A DNA stretch of 47,413 bases, from contig JAHBWF010000045.1 of assembly GCA_019637105.1 (NCBI GenBank), positions 1 to 47,413 on the forward strand, read 5' to 3'. The translations under genes were made by a program, and so were the position numbers. This document shows, in pieces, positions 36,157 through 44,665 of this stretch (the stretch's first letter is position 1; each line of letters starts with the position of its first letter). The notes beneath the pieces are model-generated. The model saw only the letters and a list, made by a program, of their open reading frames with translations. It ran no database searches and was not told where the DNA came from. Source of the stretch: Labilithrix sp. (GTDB taxonomy: Bacteria > Myxococcota_A > Polyangia > Polyangiales > Polyangiaceae).

Positions 36157-37071
36157 TCAGTGCCGGCTCTCGACGACCTTCTCGACGGCCGGCTCGACGT
36201 GCTCGCCGGTCCCGGAGAGGTGCGCGACGAACGGGCGCACGAGGCTCGCGAGCTCCATCGGGACCACGATCTTGGTCGATCGGTGCGCGCCGAGCGACCT
36301 CAGCGTGTCGAGGTACTGGAGGCTCATCGTCTTGTCGTCGAGCGTCCGGGCGACGGCGAAGATCGCGTCGAGCGCGGCGGCGAACCCCTGCGCACGCAGG
36401 ATCGACGCCTGACGAGCGCCCTCCGCCTCGAGGATGGTCGCCTGCTTCTTGCCCTCGGCGATTCGGATCGTCGCCTCGCGCCGGCCGTCGGCCTCCGTGA
36501 CCATCGCGCGGCGCGAGCGCTCCGCCGACATCTGGCGCGTCATCGCCTCCTGGATCTCGCGCGGCGGCGAGATCTCCCGGATCTCGACGGCGGTCACCTT
36601 GATGCCCCAGCGGTTGGTCACCTCGTCGAGCTTCCCGCGGAGGATGTCGTTGATCGCCTCGCGCTTCGCCAGCACGTCGTCGAGCAACATGCTGCCGACC
36701 ACGGCGCGGAGCGTCGTGATCGCGATCCCGCGCGACGCGCCCTCGTACTTCTCGACGTTGAGCACGCTCGACAGCGCGTCGACGATCTTGGAGTAGACGA
36801 GGAAATCGATCGAGAGATAGGCGTTGTCGGCGGTGATCGTCGTCTGCGGCTGGACGTCGAAGAACCGCTCGCGGAGATCCACGATGACGCCGCGATCGAC
36901 GATGGGGATGAGGAGCACCAGCCCCGGCCCCTTCGCCCCGAGGACGCGGCCGAGGCGGAAGACCACGAGCCTCTGATACTCGGGGACGATGCGGATCGCC
37001 TTGGCGAGCAGCGCGATCGCGACGACGATCAGGCCGACGATCAGGACGAGGTTGGTAGCGAACGGTTCCAT
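36157..37071 (-). CDS. SPFH/Band 7 (stomatin-like) membrane protein
   Basis: A 304-residue protein with one N-terminal membrane helix (about 8-28), a Band 7 domain (VPEYQRLVVFRLGRV, GLVLLIPIVDRGVIVDLRER, DNAYLSIDFLVYSKI, SPPREIQEAMTRQMSAERSR), a coiled coil rich in Ala/Glu/Arg and a short C-terminal region. Such proteins form membrane scaffolds and pair with NfeD-type proteases. Its start overlaps the upstream nfeD gene by 31 bases, with GGAGGAG inside that gene's end as the ribosome binding site, so the two are translationally coupled. Confidence 0.92.
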   Translation of the reverse strand: MEPFATNLVLIVGLIVVAIALLAKAIRIVPEYQRLVVFRLGRVLGAKGPGLVLLIPIVDRGVIVDLRERFFDVQPQTTITADNAYLSIDFLVYSKIVDALSSVLNVEKYEGASRGIAITTLRAVVGSMLLDDVLAKREAINDILRGKLDEVTNRWGIKVTAVEIREISPPREIQEAMTRQMSAERSRRAMVTEADGRREATIRIAEGKKQATILEAEGARQASILRAQGFAAALDAIFAVARTLDDKTMSLQYLDTLRSLGAHRSTKIVVPMELASLVRPFVAHLSGTGEHVEPAVEKVVESRH

Positions 37072-38402
37072 GACTCTTCTCCTCCGGCCCCGTCGAGCCG
37101 CGTGACGTGCAGCACGACGCCGGCCGCTCCGACGACCTTGACGCGCTCACCGGAGCGGATCGCGCCGCTCCCGGACTCGGCGCTCCACACCTCGCCCTCG
37201 ACGCGGACCGTGCCAGCCGGCGCCAGGTCCGACGTGGCGACGCCGACCTGCCCCACGAGCGCCGGCACGCCGGTCTGCACCGCGAGCCGGCGAGCCCGCA
37301 ACGTCGCGCGGACGACGAGGAGGAAGAACGCGGTGACCGCCGACGCCATGACCCCGACCAGCACGGGGCTCACGCGGATCGGCGCCGCCGGGGACATCGG
37401 CTCGCGCGGCGCGTACAGCATGAGCGAGCCGATGACCAGGGCCGCCACCGCCGCCGCCGCGAGGACGCCCGAGCCCGAGTGGAGCTCGCCCACGAACAGG
37501 CCGATCGCCAGTAGGATGAGGAGGATCCCCGCCCAGGCGATGGGGAGGTTCCCGAACGCGACCAGCGCGAGGACGAGCGCGATCGCGCCGATCGTCCCCG
37601 GCACGAGCGCGCCCGGGTTGTAGAGCTCCGCGGCGATCCCGAGCAAGCCGAGCAAGAAGAGCACGTAGGCGACGTTCGGATCGCTGATCGCGCGGACGAC
37701 CCGCTCGCTCAAGAGCATCGGGCGCTCCTCGACGCTCACCCCGGCCGTCCGGAGGAGCTCGTCGCCCGACGCCGTCGGCACGGCGCGCCCGTCGAGCCGG
37801 AGGAGGAGGTCCGGGACGTCGGCGGCGACGAGGTCGATCACGCCCGCGCGCGCGGCCTCGTCGCTGGTCAGCGACACGCTCTCGCGCACGGCGCGCTCCG
37901 GCCAGGCGCCGTCGCGATGCCTCAGCTCGGCGAGCGCGCGCGCGAACGCCGCGGCGTCGTGGACGACCTTGGCCTCCGTCGTCGAGCCGAGCCGGCCGCC
38001 GCCGACGCTCACCGGGTGCGCCGCGCCGATCTCGGTGCCGGGAGCCATCGCCGCCACCCCCGCCGCGAGCGTGACGAACATCCCCGCGGACGCGGCGCGC
38101 GCGCCCGGCGGAGCCACGAAGACCACGACCGGGACGCGCGAGCCCAGCAGCGCCTGGACGATCGCGCGCGTCGATGCGTCGAGGCCGCCCGGTGTGTCGA
38201 GCTGGACGACGACCAGCGCGGCGCCGTCGCGCTCCGCGCCGCCGACCTCGCGCTCGACGTAGCGCGCGACGACGGGATCGATCGGGCCGCTCACCGACAA
38301 GAGGCGCGCCGCGCCGAGCTCCTCGGCGTGCGCCGCGCGCGGCGCGAACGCGAGGGCGAGCGCGAAGACCAGCGCGGCCGCGAGGTGGTGGACGCATCCC
38401 AC
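37041..38402 (-). CDS. NfeD-family membrane ClpP-class serine protease
   Basis: A 453-residue long-form NfeD protein: signal peptide, a ClpP/crotonase-fold protease domain with the Ser-Lys dyad (Ser105 in ARAASAGMFV, Lys145 in EAKVVHDAAAF), about four to six membrane helices (about 240-365) and a C-terminal OB-fold NfeD domain (LVGQVGVATSDLAPAGTVRV, KVVGAAGVVLHV). In archaeal homologues (PH1510) this protease cleaves the C-terminus of its stomatin partner, encoded next to it as here. The start is a GTG at 38402. The pair is probably an envelope quality-control or raft-like module. Confidence 0.92.
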   Translation of the reverse strand: MGCVHHLAAALVFALALAFAPRAAHAEELGAARLLSVSGPIDPVVARYVEREVGGAERDGAALVVVQLDTPGGLDASTRAIVQALLGSRVPVVVFVAPPGARAASAGMFVTLAAGVAAMAPGTEIGAAHPVSVGGGRLGSTTEAKVVHDAAAFARALAELRHRDGAWPERAVRESVSLTSDEAARAGVIDLVAADVPDLLLRLDGRAVPTASGDELLRTAGVSVEERPMLLSERVVRAISDPNVAYVLFLLGLLGIAAELYNPGALVPGTIGAIALVLALVAFGNLPIAWAGILLILLAIGLFVGELHSGSGVLAAAAVAALVIGSLMLYAPREPMSPAAPIRVSPVLVGVMASAVTAFFLLVVRATLRARRLAVQTGVPALVGQVGVATSDLAPAGTVRVEGEVWSAESGSGAIRSGERVKVVGAAGVVLHVTRLDGAGGEESWNRSLPTSS

Positions 38403-38477
38403 GCGCGGTCAGGCTGCGAGAACCGTTCCGTGCGCGCTCCTCTGCCGCGCGCACGGCTCGACCGGGAGCGCGCGCGG

Positions 38478-39077
38478 CTACAGACAGCTCGGCCCCAGGC
38501 ACGACTCGATCACGGGCGGACCGCCCGTGCCGGAGGTCATGCTCGTGCTCCCGCCCGAGCTGAAGCCGATCGGGCCGGTGCCGAACGACGTGCTCGTGCC
38601 GATCGGCCCCGTGTCGTACGACGTGCTCGTGACGATCGGGCCGCTGTCGTACGACGCGCTCGTACCGATCGGGCCGGTGCCGAACGACGTGCTCGTGCCG
38701 ATCGGTCCCGTGTCGTACGACGTGCTCGTGCCGATCGGGCCGGTGCCGAACGACGTGCTCGTGCTCGTGCCGATCGGGCCGGTGCCGAACGAGGTCCCGG
38801 ACGTCACGCTCGATCCCACCGCGCCGGCGCCGAGGGACGAGCTCGCCGCGGTCGAGGCCGCGCCGACGCCTGAGCCTGCTCCGAACAGAACCGTTCCGAA
38901 ATCCGCGCCCTCCACCGAGAAGGCCTCGAACGGGAGGAACGGGAGGGCCGAGCTCACCTCGGCGGACGGCCCCTCGTCCGCGGTGGACGCGTCTCCGGGC
39001 GCCGTGCACGCGCCGAGCACGAGCCCGAAGGCGACGAGGACCGATGAGATGCGTCTGGATGCGATGCAGCGGGACAT
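38478..39077 (-). CDS. Lipoprotein with 11-residue tandem repeats
   Basis: A 199-residue lipoprotein (lipobox LGAC, Cys 24) with AGGAGGT 8 bases before its ATG. After an Ala/Ser/Gly-rich segment come about eight copies of an 11-residue unit, alternating TSTSFGTGPIG and TSTSYDTGPIG, then a Gly/Ser-rich end with CLGPSCL. The repeats are short, Thr/Ser/Gly-rich and probably form an extended or beta-structured surface stalk. No family recognised. The opposite strand is also open through the repeats, but only because of the 33-base period. Confidence 0.8.
   Translation of the reverse strand: MSRCIASRRISSVLVAFGLVLGACTAPGDASTADEGPSAEVSSALPFLPFEAFSVEGADFGTVLFGAGSGVGAASTAASSSLGAGAVGSSVTSGTSFGTGPIGTSTSTSFGTGPIGTSTSYDTGPIGTSTSFGTGPIGTSASYDSGPIVTSTSYDTGPIGTSTSFGTGPIGFSSGGSTSMTSGTGGPPVIESCLGPSCL
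38546..38800. repeat. 33-bp coding tandem repeat
   Basis: Units of 33 bases around GATCGGGCCGGTGCCGAACG and the variant with CCCGTGTCGTACGA alternate across this stretch; one unit is partly doubled near 38760. The near-identity at DNA level implies recent slippage or unequal exchange. Confidence 0.85.
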
Positions 39078-39530
39078 GTCGAGTGACCTCCTGGCGGCGG
39101 GGCATCTGCACCCGCGGGACCAGGCGAGGCGCGGCGCGCGCGAACGTTCGGCGCGCGCCGCGAGCGCGACCGGGAAGGGACCTCGATTCTCCGCTCCCGC
39201 GGGGGCGTCGATCGACGGGGCGCCCGCGTAGCCCTCGACGCCGATTGTTCCCGATCGGAGGTCCGCGCGCCGAACGAGCCGCGACGGGCGCCCCGCGCGC
39301 CCGCGCAGGCGGAGGTCCGGGGGCGATCTCAGCCGGGCCCCGCGCCGCGCGTGTTGCCCGCGCTCCGCGGGTCGCGATCCGCCTCGCACCACGCCGGTCC
39401 GCCGGCCGTTCACGCCCGCGCGGCGACCGCCTGCGCCGCGCCCGCGAGCCGCCCCGCCGCAGCCGCGCGCGATCCCGCGGCGGTGACATTCGTCCAAGCC
39501 ACGCCAGGCGGCGCGCGCTACCGTCGACGC
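39078..39530. other. Intergenic region, no gene seen
   Basis: A 453-base divergent gap between the repeat lipoprotein and the cupin gene. It contains the ribosome binding site of the lipoprotein (about 39086-39092) and otherwise uniformly GC-rich DNA with no hairpin, repeat or AT-rich promoter-like patch that I can point to. GGAGGTCCG appears twice (near 39256 and 39310) without further symmetry. Confidence 0.4.
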
Positions 39531-39938
39531 ATGACGGACGAACCCCTTCGCCTCGGGCGCGACGCCATCCACCTCGGGGGGCCGAGCGTCGCGCTCGCCC
39601 TGCGCGCCTTCGGCGGCGACTACGACCGCTACGTCGCCACGCACTGCACCTCCGAGGATCCGGGGCGGCTCGTCAGCGTCGCCGAGTCCACGGAGGACTG
39701 GCCCGTCTGGGAGGTCCACCCCGCCGGCGACGAGGTCGTCGTCGTGCTGAAGGGCCGCGCCGAGCTCGTCCAGGACTTCGACGGCGCGCTCCGCACCGTC
39801 GTGCTCGGCCCCAACGACGCCGTCGTGAACCCCGCCGGCGTACCGCACACGGCGAACGTCATCGAGCCGTTCACCGCGCTCTACATCACGCCGTGCCCCG
39901 GCACGATCCACCTCCCGCGGGAGAGAGACCGCGGCTGA
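39531..39938 (+). CDS. Small cupin-domain protein
   Basis: A 135-residue single-domain cupin. The two conserved motifs are visible: WEVHPAGDEVVVVLKGRAEL (about 60-79) and NPAGVPHTANV (about 100-110). They supply His62, Glu68-like and His106 as possible metal ligands, fewer than in the classic four-ligand site. Such proteins range from sugar isomerases to small regulators; nothing here picks one. No strong ribosome binding site precedes the ATG, but the upstream frame is noncoding-like. Confidence 0.8.
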   Translation: MTDEPLRLGRDAIHLGGPSVALALRAFGGDYDRYVATHCTSEDPGRLVSVAESTEDWPVWEVHPAGDEVVVVLKGRAELVQDFDGALRTVVLGPNDAVVNPAGVPHTANVIEPFTALYITPCPGTIHLPRERDRG

Positions 39939-40052
39939 GGCCGCCGAGCGCCGCGTCGAGCCGCTCGAGCGCGCCGTCCGCCCGCGGGAGGCCCGCCCGC
40001 GAGGCCTCGCTTTCGATTCGTCGGCTCCCCCGCCTTTTGCTACTCGTGGAGC

Positions 40053-41588
40053 GTGCGCGTCATCGAGCTCTCGCCGGCCTGCCGAGGCGTCGCGCGGAGC
40101 TCCCGCGCCGCGGCGGTGACGCTCGTCCTCGCCGCGCTCTCCGCCGGCTGCACGCCCGGCCGCGCGAAGGACGAGGAGCGGCCGATCGAGCTGCTCGTGC
40201 CGACGGACGCGGAGACCCTCGACCCGCGGCACGCCACCGACGCGGTGGCGCTCCGGACCACGCGGCTGCTCCACGCGGGCCTCGTCCGGCTCGATCCGAG
40301 CACCCTCGAGCCCGCGCCGTACCTCGCGCGGTCGTGGCGCTGGGTCGACGACCGGACGCTCTCCGTCGAGCTCCGCGGCGACGTCCGGTTCCACTCCGGC
40401 GCTCCGTTCGGAGCGCGCGACGTCGTCGCGACGATCCGCGCGTTCCAGTCGCCCGAGGTCGGCTCGCGACACGCGCGCGTCGTCGACGCGATCGGCGAGG
40501 TGCGCGCCGACGCCGACGATCGGGTCACCGTCACGCTGCGGCGTCCGCACGCGACGCTGCTCACCGATCTCGAGCTGCCGATCCTCCGCGCGGACGAGGC
40601 CTCCTCGAAGCCGCGCCCGGACGGGAGCCTCGACGGGCTCGGGCCGTTCGTGATCGCGTCACGCGAGCCGGGCGCCATCGGGCTCGCCCCGGCGAAGCGC
40701 GGCGCCCTCCCCCCGCCGGCGCGCGCCGTGACGATCCGGACGGTGCACGACGAGAACGCGCGCGCGCTCAGGATGCACGCCGGACGCGCCGATCTGGTCG
40801 TCAACGGCTTCTCGCCGACGCTCCTGCCCGCGCTGGAGAGCGCGCCCGGCCTCTCGGTGTCGGCGCGGCCCGGCGCGAACCTGACGTACATGCTCGCGCG
40901 GTGCGATCGCGGCCCGCTCGCCGACGTCCGCGTGCGCAAGGCCCTCGCGATCGCGCTCGATCGCGCGCGGATCGCGCGGACGCTCCTCGCCGGTCGCGCC
41001 ACGGCGGCGAGCACGCTCCTGCCGCCGTCGCACTGGGCCCACACGGACGCCGCTCCGATCCCCCACGATCCGGACGCCGCGCGCCGGGCGCTCGCGGAGG
41101 CCGGGGCCCTGCCGCTCCGTCTGACGCTGCTCACCTCGACCGATCGGCTGCGCGGGACGATCGCACGGCAGATCGCGCAGGACCTCGCGGCCGTCGGCGT
41201 CGACCTCGAGGTCGTCCCGCTCGAGCTCGGGACGATGCTGGCGCGGCTCGGCGCCGGCGACTTCGAGCTCGCCACGCTGCAGATGCCGGAGGTGACCGAG
41301 CCGAACGTCCTCCACGTCTTCTTGCACTCGTCGTCGGTGCCCCCCGCGGGCGCGAACCGAGGGCGCGTGCGCGACGCCGACGTCGATCGCCTCCTCGAGG
41401 CCGGCGCGTCCGAGCGCTCCCCGGCGGCGCGGCGCGAGATCTACGCCGCGCTCGAGCGGCTCGTCCGCGATCGCGCGCTCCTCGTCCCGCTCTGGCACGA
41501 GGATCAGGTCGCGGTCGCGAGCGCGCGCGCCGCCGCGTTCCGCCCGAGCGCCGAGGGGCGCTGGCTCGACCTGGCCGCGCTCCGCTGA
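40053..41588 (+). CDS. Peptide/nickel-type ABC solute-binding lipoprotein
   Basis: A 511-residue SBP_bac_5 (family 5, OppA/DppA-like) protein with a lipobox SAGC (Cys about 33). Hallmarks are PTDAETLDPRHATD, LAARSWRW-like LARSWRWVDDRTLSVELR, GDVRFHSGAPFGARDVVATI and VRKALAIALDRARIARTLL. It would deliver oligopeptides or similar solutes to an ABC importer, yet no permease or ATPase gene is adjacent, so it is an orphan or serves as a sensor or scavenger. The GTG start is 114 bases after the cupin stop. Confidence 0.9.
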   Translation: MRVIELSPACRGVARSSRAAAVTLVLAALSAGCTPGRAKDEERPIELLVPTDAETLDPRHATDAVALRTTRLLHAGLVRLDPSTLEPAPYLARSWRWVDDRTLSVELRGDVRFHSGAPFGARDVVATIRAFQSPEVGSRHARVVDAIGEVRADADDRVTVTLRRPHATLLTDLELPILRADEASSKPRPDGSLDGLGPFVIASREPGAIGLAPAKRGALPPPARAVTIRTVHDENARALRMHAGRADLVVNGFSPTLLPALESAPGLSVSARPGANLTYMLARCDRGPLADVRVRKALAIALDRARIARTLLAGRATAASTLLPPSHWAHTDAAPIPHDPDAARRALAEAGALPLRLTLLTSTDRLRGTIARQIAQDLAAVGVDLEVVPLELGTMLARLGAGDFELATLQMPEVTEPNVLHVFLHSSSVPPAGANRGRVRDADVDRLLEAGASERSPAARREIYAALERLVRDRALLVPLWHEDQVAVASARAAAFRPSAEGRWLDLAALR

Positions 41589-41617
41589 TCCCCGGGCCAG
41601 GCCGCGCGCCGCGTCGA

Positions 41618-42565
41618 TCAGAGGCCGAGCGGCGGCGTGCTCGGGGGCTCGAGCTCCGGCAGGCAGGCGTCGCCGAGGGCGTCCTGCATCAGAGAGAAGC
41701 GCTCGAAGACGGCCGCCGTCGAGACGGCGTTCGAGCGCTGCTCGGCGCCGGCCTTCGTCCCCGCCGCGAACGTCGTCTTCGGCGCCTCGCCCCCCTCGGT
41801 CGCGTTGAACGGGCCGAGCACCTCGTCGATCGCCTTGCTCGCGGTCTGCGGCGCGAGCCAGCCGCTCTTCGTGGCGCGCATCGGCTCGTCGTCGACGCTC
41901 GTGATGAAGTCGCACATGTACTGACCGTTCGTCGACACGCGCGCCTCGAAGACGCCGCGCGCCGGCGTGCCGGCGAAGAGCACCTGCGCCGGCCCCATCA
42001 CGTGCAGCATCTGCCAGCCGTCGGCGGACGCCGGGCCGGGCGCGACGGCCTCGGCCGCGGCGAGCTCCGCGGACAGGGCCGTGACCTCGGACGTCAGCTT
42101 CGCTACGTCCTCCGGCTTCGCGACGCGCAGCGCCTTGCCCGACGCCGTGAGGAGCTTCGCGGTCGGGAGCTTGACGTCGTCCGCGTCCTCGAGGTCCTCG
42201 TCCACGGGCTCGAGCGCGAGCGTCGCGATCACGCGATCGGCCCCGTCGAACCAGCGCTTCATCCGCTCCGGCTTCGGACAGCGGACGCGCAGCTCGTCGT
42301 GCGTCCCCGCCTCGCTCTCCGCCGTGCGCACCGAGGCGACGCAGCCCCCGCGCGCGACCATCGAGACCGTGCCGCGGTCGGCCACGACGAGCCGCTCCAC
42401 GCGCGGGGTCACCGCTGCGGCGGTGGTCGTCGTCTGGCCGTGTGGCGTCGACGCGCGGCGGGTGGTGCCGCCACACGCCGTGAGCAGGAGGGCGACGGCG
42501 ATGCAGCACGGCGTCGCGACGGAGCGGACGGCGTTCCAGGAGCCTTCTCGGTGGGAGCGGGACAT
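41618..42565 (-). CDS. Lipoprotein of unknown function
   Basis: A 315-residue lipoprotein (lipobox LTAC, then GGTTRRAS) starting at MSRSHREG. The mature part is a mix of strands and helices with a short coiled coil (LTSEVTALSAELAAAEAVA) and four scattered cysteines (GGCVASV, RVRCPKPE, YMCDFI, DACLPEL). I recognise no family. The longer frame upstream runs into repeat DNA and is rejected. It is convergent with the peptide-binding protein gene (30-base gap). Confidence 0.78.
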   Translation of the reverse strand: MSRSHREGSWNAVRSVATPCCIAVALLLTACGGTTRRASTPHGQTTTTAAAVTPRVERLVVADRGTVSMVARGGCVASVRTAESEAGTHDELRVRCPKPERMKRWFDGADRVIATLALEPVDEDLEDADDVKLPTAKLLTASGKALRVAKPEDVAKLTSEVTALSAELAAAEAVAPGPASADGWQMLHVMGPAQVLFAGTPARGVFEARVSTNGQYMCDFITSVDDEPMRATKSGWLAPQTASKAIDEVLGPFNATEGGEAPKTTFAAGTKAGAEQRSNAVSTAAVFERFSLMQDALGDACLPELEPPSTPPLGL

Positions 42566-42742
42566 CGTGGACACCCCGGGTGCAAGTGGTGAACCCGATT
42601 GAGCGCTCGACCATGCGACCGACGGCCTCACCTCCGTCCGCGGCGCGAGCGCGCGCGGCGCGATCGCACCCACGACGACGGCCGCGCGGCGCAGCCGCCA
42701 CGACGACGGCCGCGCGGACGCCCGGCCGCGCCGAGCGCGGCG
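42566..42742. repeat. 28-bp-period direct repeat after small lipoprotein gene
   Basis: CCACGACGACGGCCGCGCGG occurs at 42670-42689 and again exactly at 42698-42717 (period 28), in the short gap downstream of the stop codon of the small lipoprotein gene at 42743. No gene here. Confidence 0.75.
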
Positions 42743-43192
42743 TCAGTTGACGCTCGGATGCTTCGCCTTGACCGACTCGATGCACGCCTTGTCGCGGAGC
42801 GCGACGCACGCGTCCATGAGCAGCGACGCCTCTTCGTCGCTCCCCTTCCCCGCCTTCACCTTCTTCTCGAGGAGCGTACGCACCTTCTTGTGCTCGCCTG
42901 CCTCCGCGAGCTCGCGCGCCTTCGCGACGTCGGCGTTCGCCGGCTCGGCAGGCTCGGGGGGCGGGAGAGGGTTCGTGTCCGGCGGCGTCCAGATCGGCGG
43001 CGCGGTCCCCGCGGGCGCCGTGGCCGTCGCCGGCGGGGTCGCGCTCGCCGCGGCGGTCGCGACGGGCGGAGGGACCGGCTCGGTCGACGCGGACGCCGCG
43101 GGCGCCTTGTTCTTCCCGAGCGCCTTCGCGCATCCCTCGGGGAGCGTAGGAGCGAGGGCCATCACCGCGACGAGGAAGGCAGCGCGAGTCAT
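42743..43192 (-). CDS. Small Pro/Ala-rich lipoprotein
   Basis: A 149-residue protein with a signal peptide and lipobox (PEGC, Cys 21), a Pro/Ala/Thr-rich linker (about 30-85) and a short helical C-terminal domain (VAKARELAEAGEHKKVRTLL) that resembles one and a half TPR units. Two Cys near the end (DACVALRDKAC) may pair. Function unknown; the linker suggests it crosses the peptidoglycan layer. Confidence 0.72.
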   Translation of the reverse strand: MTRAAFLVAVMALAPTLPEGCAKALGKNKAPAASASTEPVPPPVATAAASATPPATATAPAGTAPPIWTPPDTNPLPPPEPAEPANADVAKARELAEAGEHKKVRTLLEKKVKAGKGSDEEASLLMDACVALRDKACIESVKAKHPSVN

Positions 43193-43370
43193 CGATCTCG
43201 AGGTGTACGAGCGGGCGAAAGCGGGCGAGCCGCTGCGGGAGGGACAGTCTACGCGGTCGCCGTCGCCGAGCGCCAGGAGTCATGACGCGCGGCGCGCCCG
43301 GGCCGCGGCAGCGCGGCGCGGGCGCCCGACGAGGGCGGCGCCGCGTGGACGCGCCGGGCAGGCGGCTCGA

Positions 43371-44537
43371 TCACGAGCTCCGCTTCGCGCCGACCCCCGC
43401 CTTCTGGAAGCGCTCGATGCTCTCGAAGAGCGCGCGGAAGTTACCGTAGCCGAAGCCCTCGTCGCCGCAACGCTGGATCACCTCGTAGAAGAACGGGCCG
43501 GCGCGAACCTCGTCGTACATCGCCGCCGCCTCGCGGAGGAAGATCTGCAGCATGTACTTGTCCGCCGCGCCGTCGACGAGGATCTGCAGCCGCTCGAGCT
43601 CCGCGATCTCCTCCTTCACGTTCGTGATGCCGAGCGCGGCGAGGCGCTCGGGCAGGGCGAGGTAGTAGGCCTTCGGCGTCTCCATGAAATCGACGCCGCG
43701 GCGCTTCAGCTCCTCGACCGACCAGACGATGTTGTCGACGGCGAACGCGATGTGCTGCACGCCGGGGCCGCCGTTGTCGTCGACGAACTTCGCGATCTGC
43801 GAGTCGCGGAAATGCGGGCGGAGCGGCTCGTTGGTCGCGAACTTCACGCCGCTCTTCGGCTCCCACATGACGATCGAGCGGAGCCCCGATCCCGAGACGC
43901 GCTGCTTCGCGACGTCCTGCGTGTGGAAGCTGATGTCCCAGAACGGCTCCATCCCGAGGACCTCGCGGTACCACGCGATGATCGGCTGCATCGTCAGACC
44001 GTTCGACGTGACGTGATCGATCTGGCGGATGCCGTACACGTTCACCGGGTTCGAGGCGTGGCCCTCGTTCACGTCGACGAAGCCGGGCGCGAAGCGCGCG
44101 TAGCCGCGCCGCTCGACGAAGCGAAAGGCGACGTCGCCGAGCGGCGTCGCGATCTCGACGGACCGGTAGGTGCCGCCCGACTCGTCCTTGTCCTCGAGCG
44201 GATCGGCGAGGAAGGTGCCGCCGCGCTTCTCGAGGAACGCCATGGTCGCGTCGAGGTCGTCGACGCGGAAGCTGAGGCTCATCACGCCCGCGGGGTGCCG
44301 CTTCAGGTAGCGCGCCGCCTTCGACGGCTGGCGGAGCGGCGTCGACACGCAGACGCGCACGTCGCCCGCGCCGAGCACGATCGACTGCTGGCCGCCGCGC
44401 GAGACGAGCTCGTCGCCGGCGCGCGCGACCTCCTTGAAGTCGAAGCGCTCCACGTAGAACTTGCGACTGCGGTCGAGGTTCTCCACGACGAAGTGGAAGC
44501 TGTCGTAGCCCGTGATCCCGATGTGCTCGCCAGACAT
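43371..44537 (-). CDS. hppD: 4-Hydroxyphenylpyruvate dioxygenase
   Basis: A 388-residue enzyme that converts 4-hydroxyphenylpyruvate to homogentisate in tyrosine breakdown, using Fe(II) and O2. It has two vicinal-oxygen-chelate halves; the iron ligands are His175 (IDHVTSNG), His262 (VQHIAFAVD) and Glu352 (FFYEVIQR). The C-terminal helix region GFGYGNFRALFESIERFQ is intact. Neighbours are not tyrosine-pathway genes, so homogentisate dioxygenase must be elsewhere. Homogentisate is also a pigment precursor. Confidence 0.96.
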   Translation of the reverse strand: MSGEHIGITGYDSFHFVVENLDRSRKFYVERFDFKEVARAGDELVSRGGQQSIVLGAGDVRVCVSTPLRQPSKAARYLKRHPAGVMSLSFRVDDLDATMAFLEKRGGTFLADPLEDKDESGGTYRSVEIATPLGDVAFRFVERRGYARFAPGFVDVNEGHASNPVNVYGIRQIDHVTSNGLTMQPIIAWYREVLGMEPFWDISFHTQDVAKQRVSGSGLRSIVMWEPKSGVKFATNEPLRPHFRDSQIAKFVDDNGGPGVQHIAFAVDNIVWSVEELKRRGVDFMETPKAYYLALPERLAALGITNVKEEIAELERLQILVDGAADKYMLQIFLREAAAMYDEVRAGPFFYEVIQRCGDEGFGYGNFRALFESIERFQKAGVGAKRSS

Positions 44538-44665
44538 GTCGCCGTGCGAGATAGCACGACGCGCGGAGCGGCTGAAGCGACGGCGCCCGGGGGCGGCGCG
44601 TCATGACGTGCAGCGGCGCGTCATTCCGACGCGGCCTGGCGCGCGGGCGCTCCCGCGCGCGACGC

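Noticed and set aside
38527-39231. Rightward frame with VPIGPVPNDVL-type repeats opposite the repeat lipoprotein
   Set aside because: It is open because the 33-base repeat is a multiple of three. It has no signal peptide or ribosome binding site, while the minus-strand frame has both.
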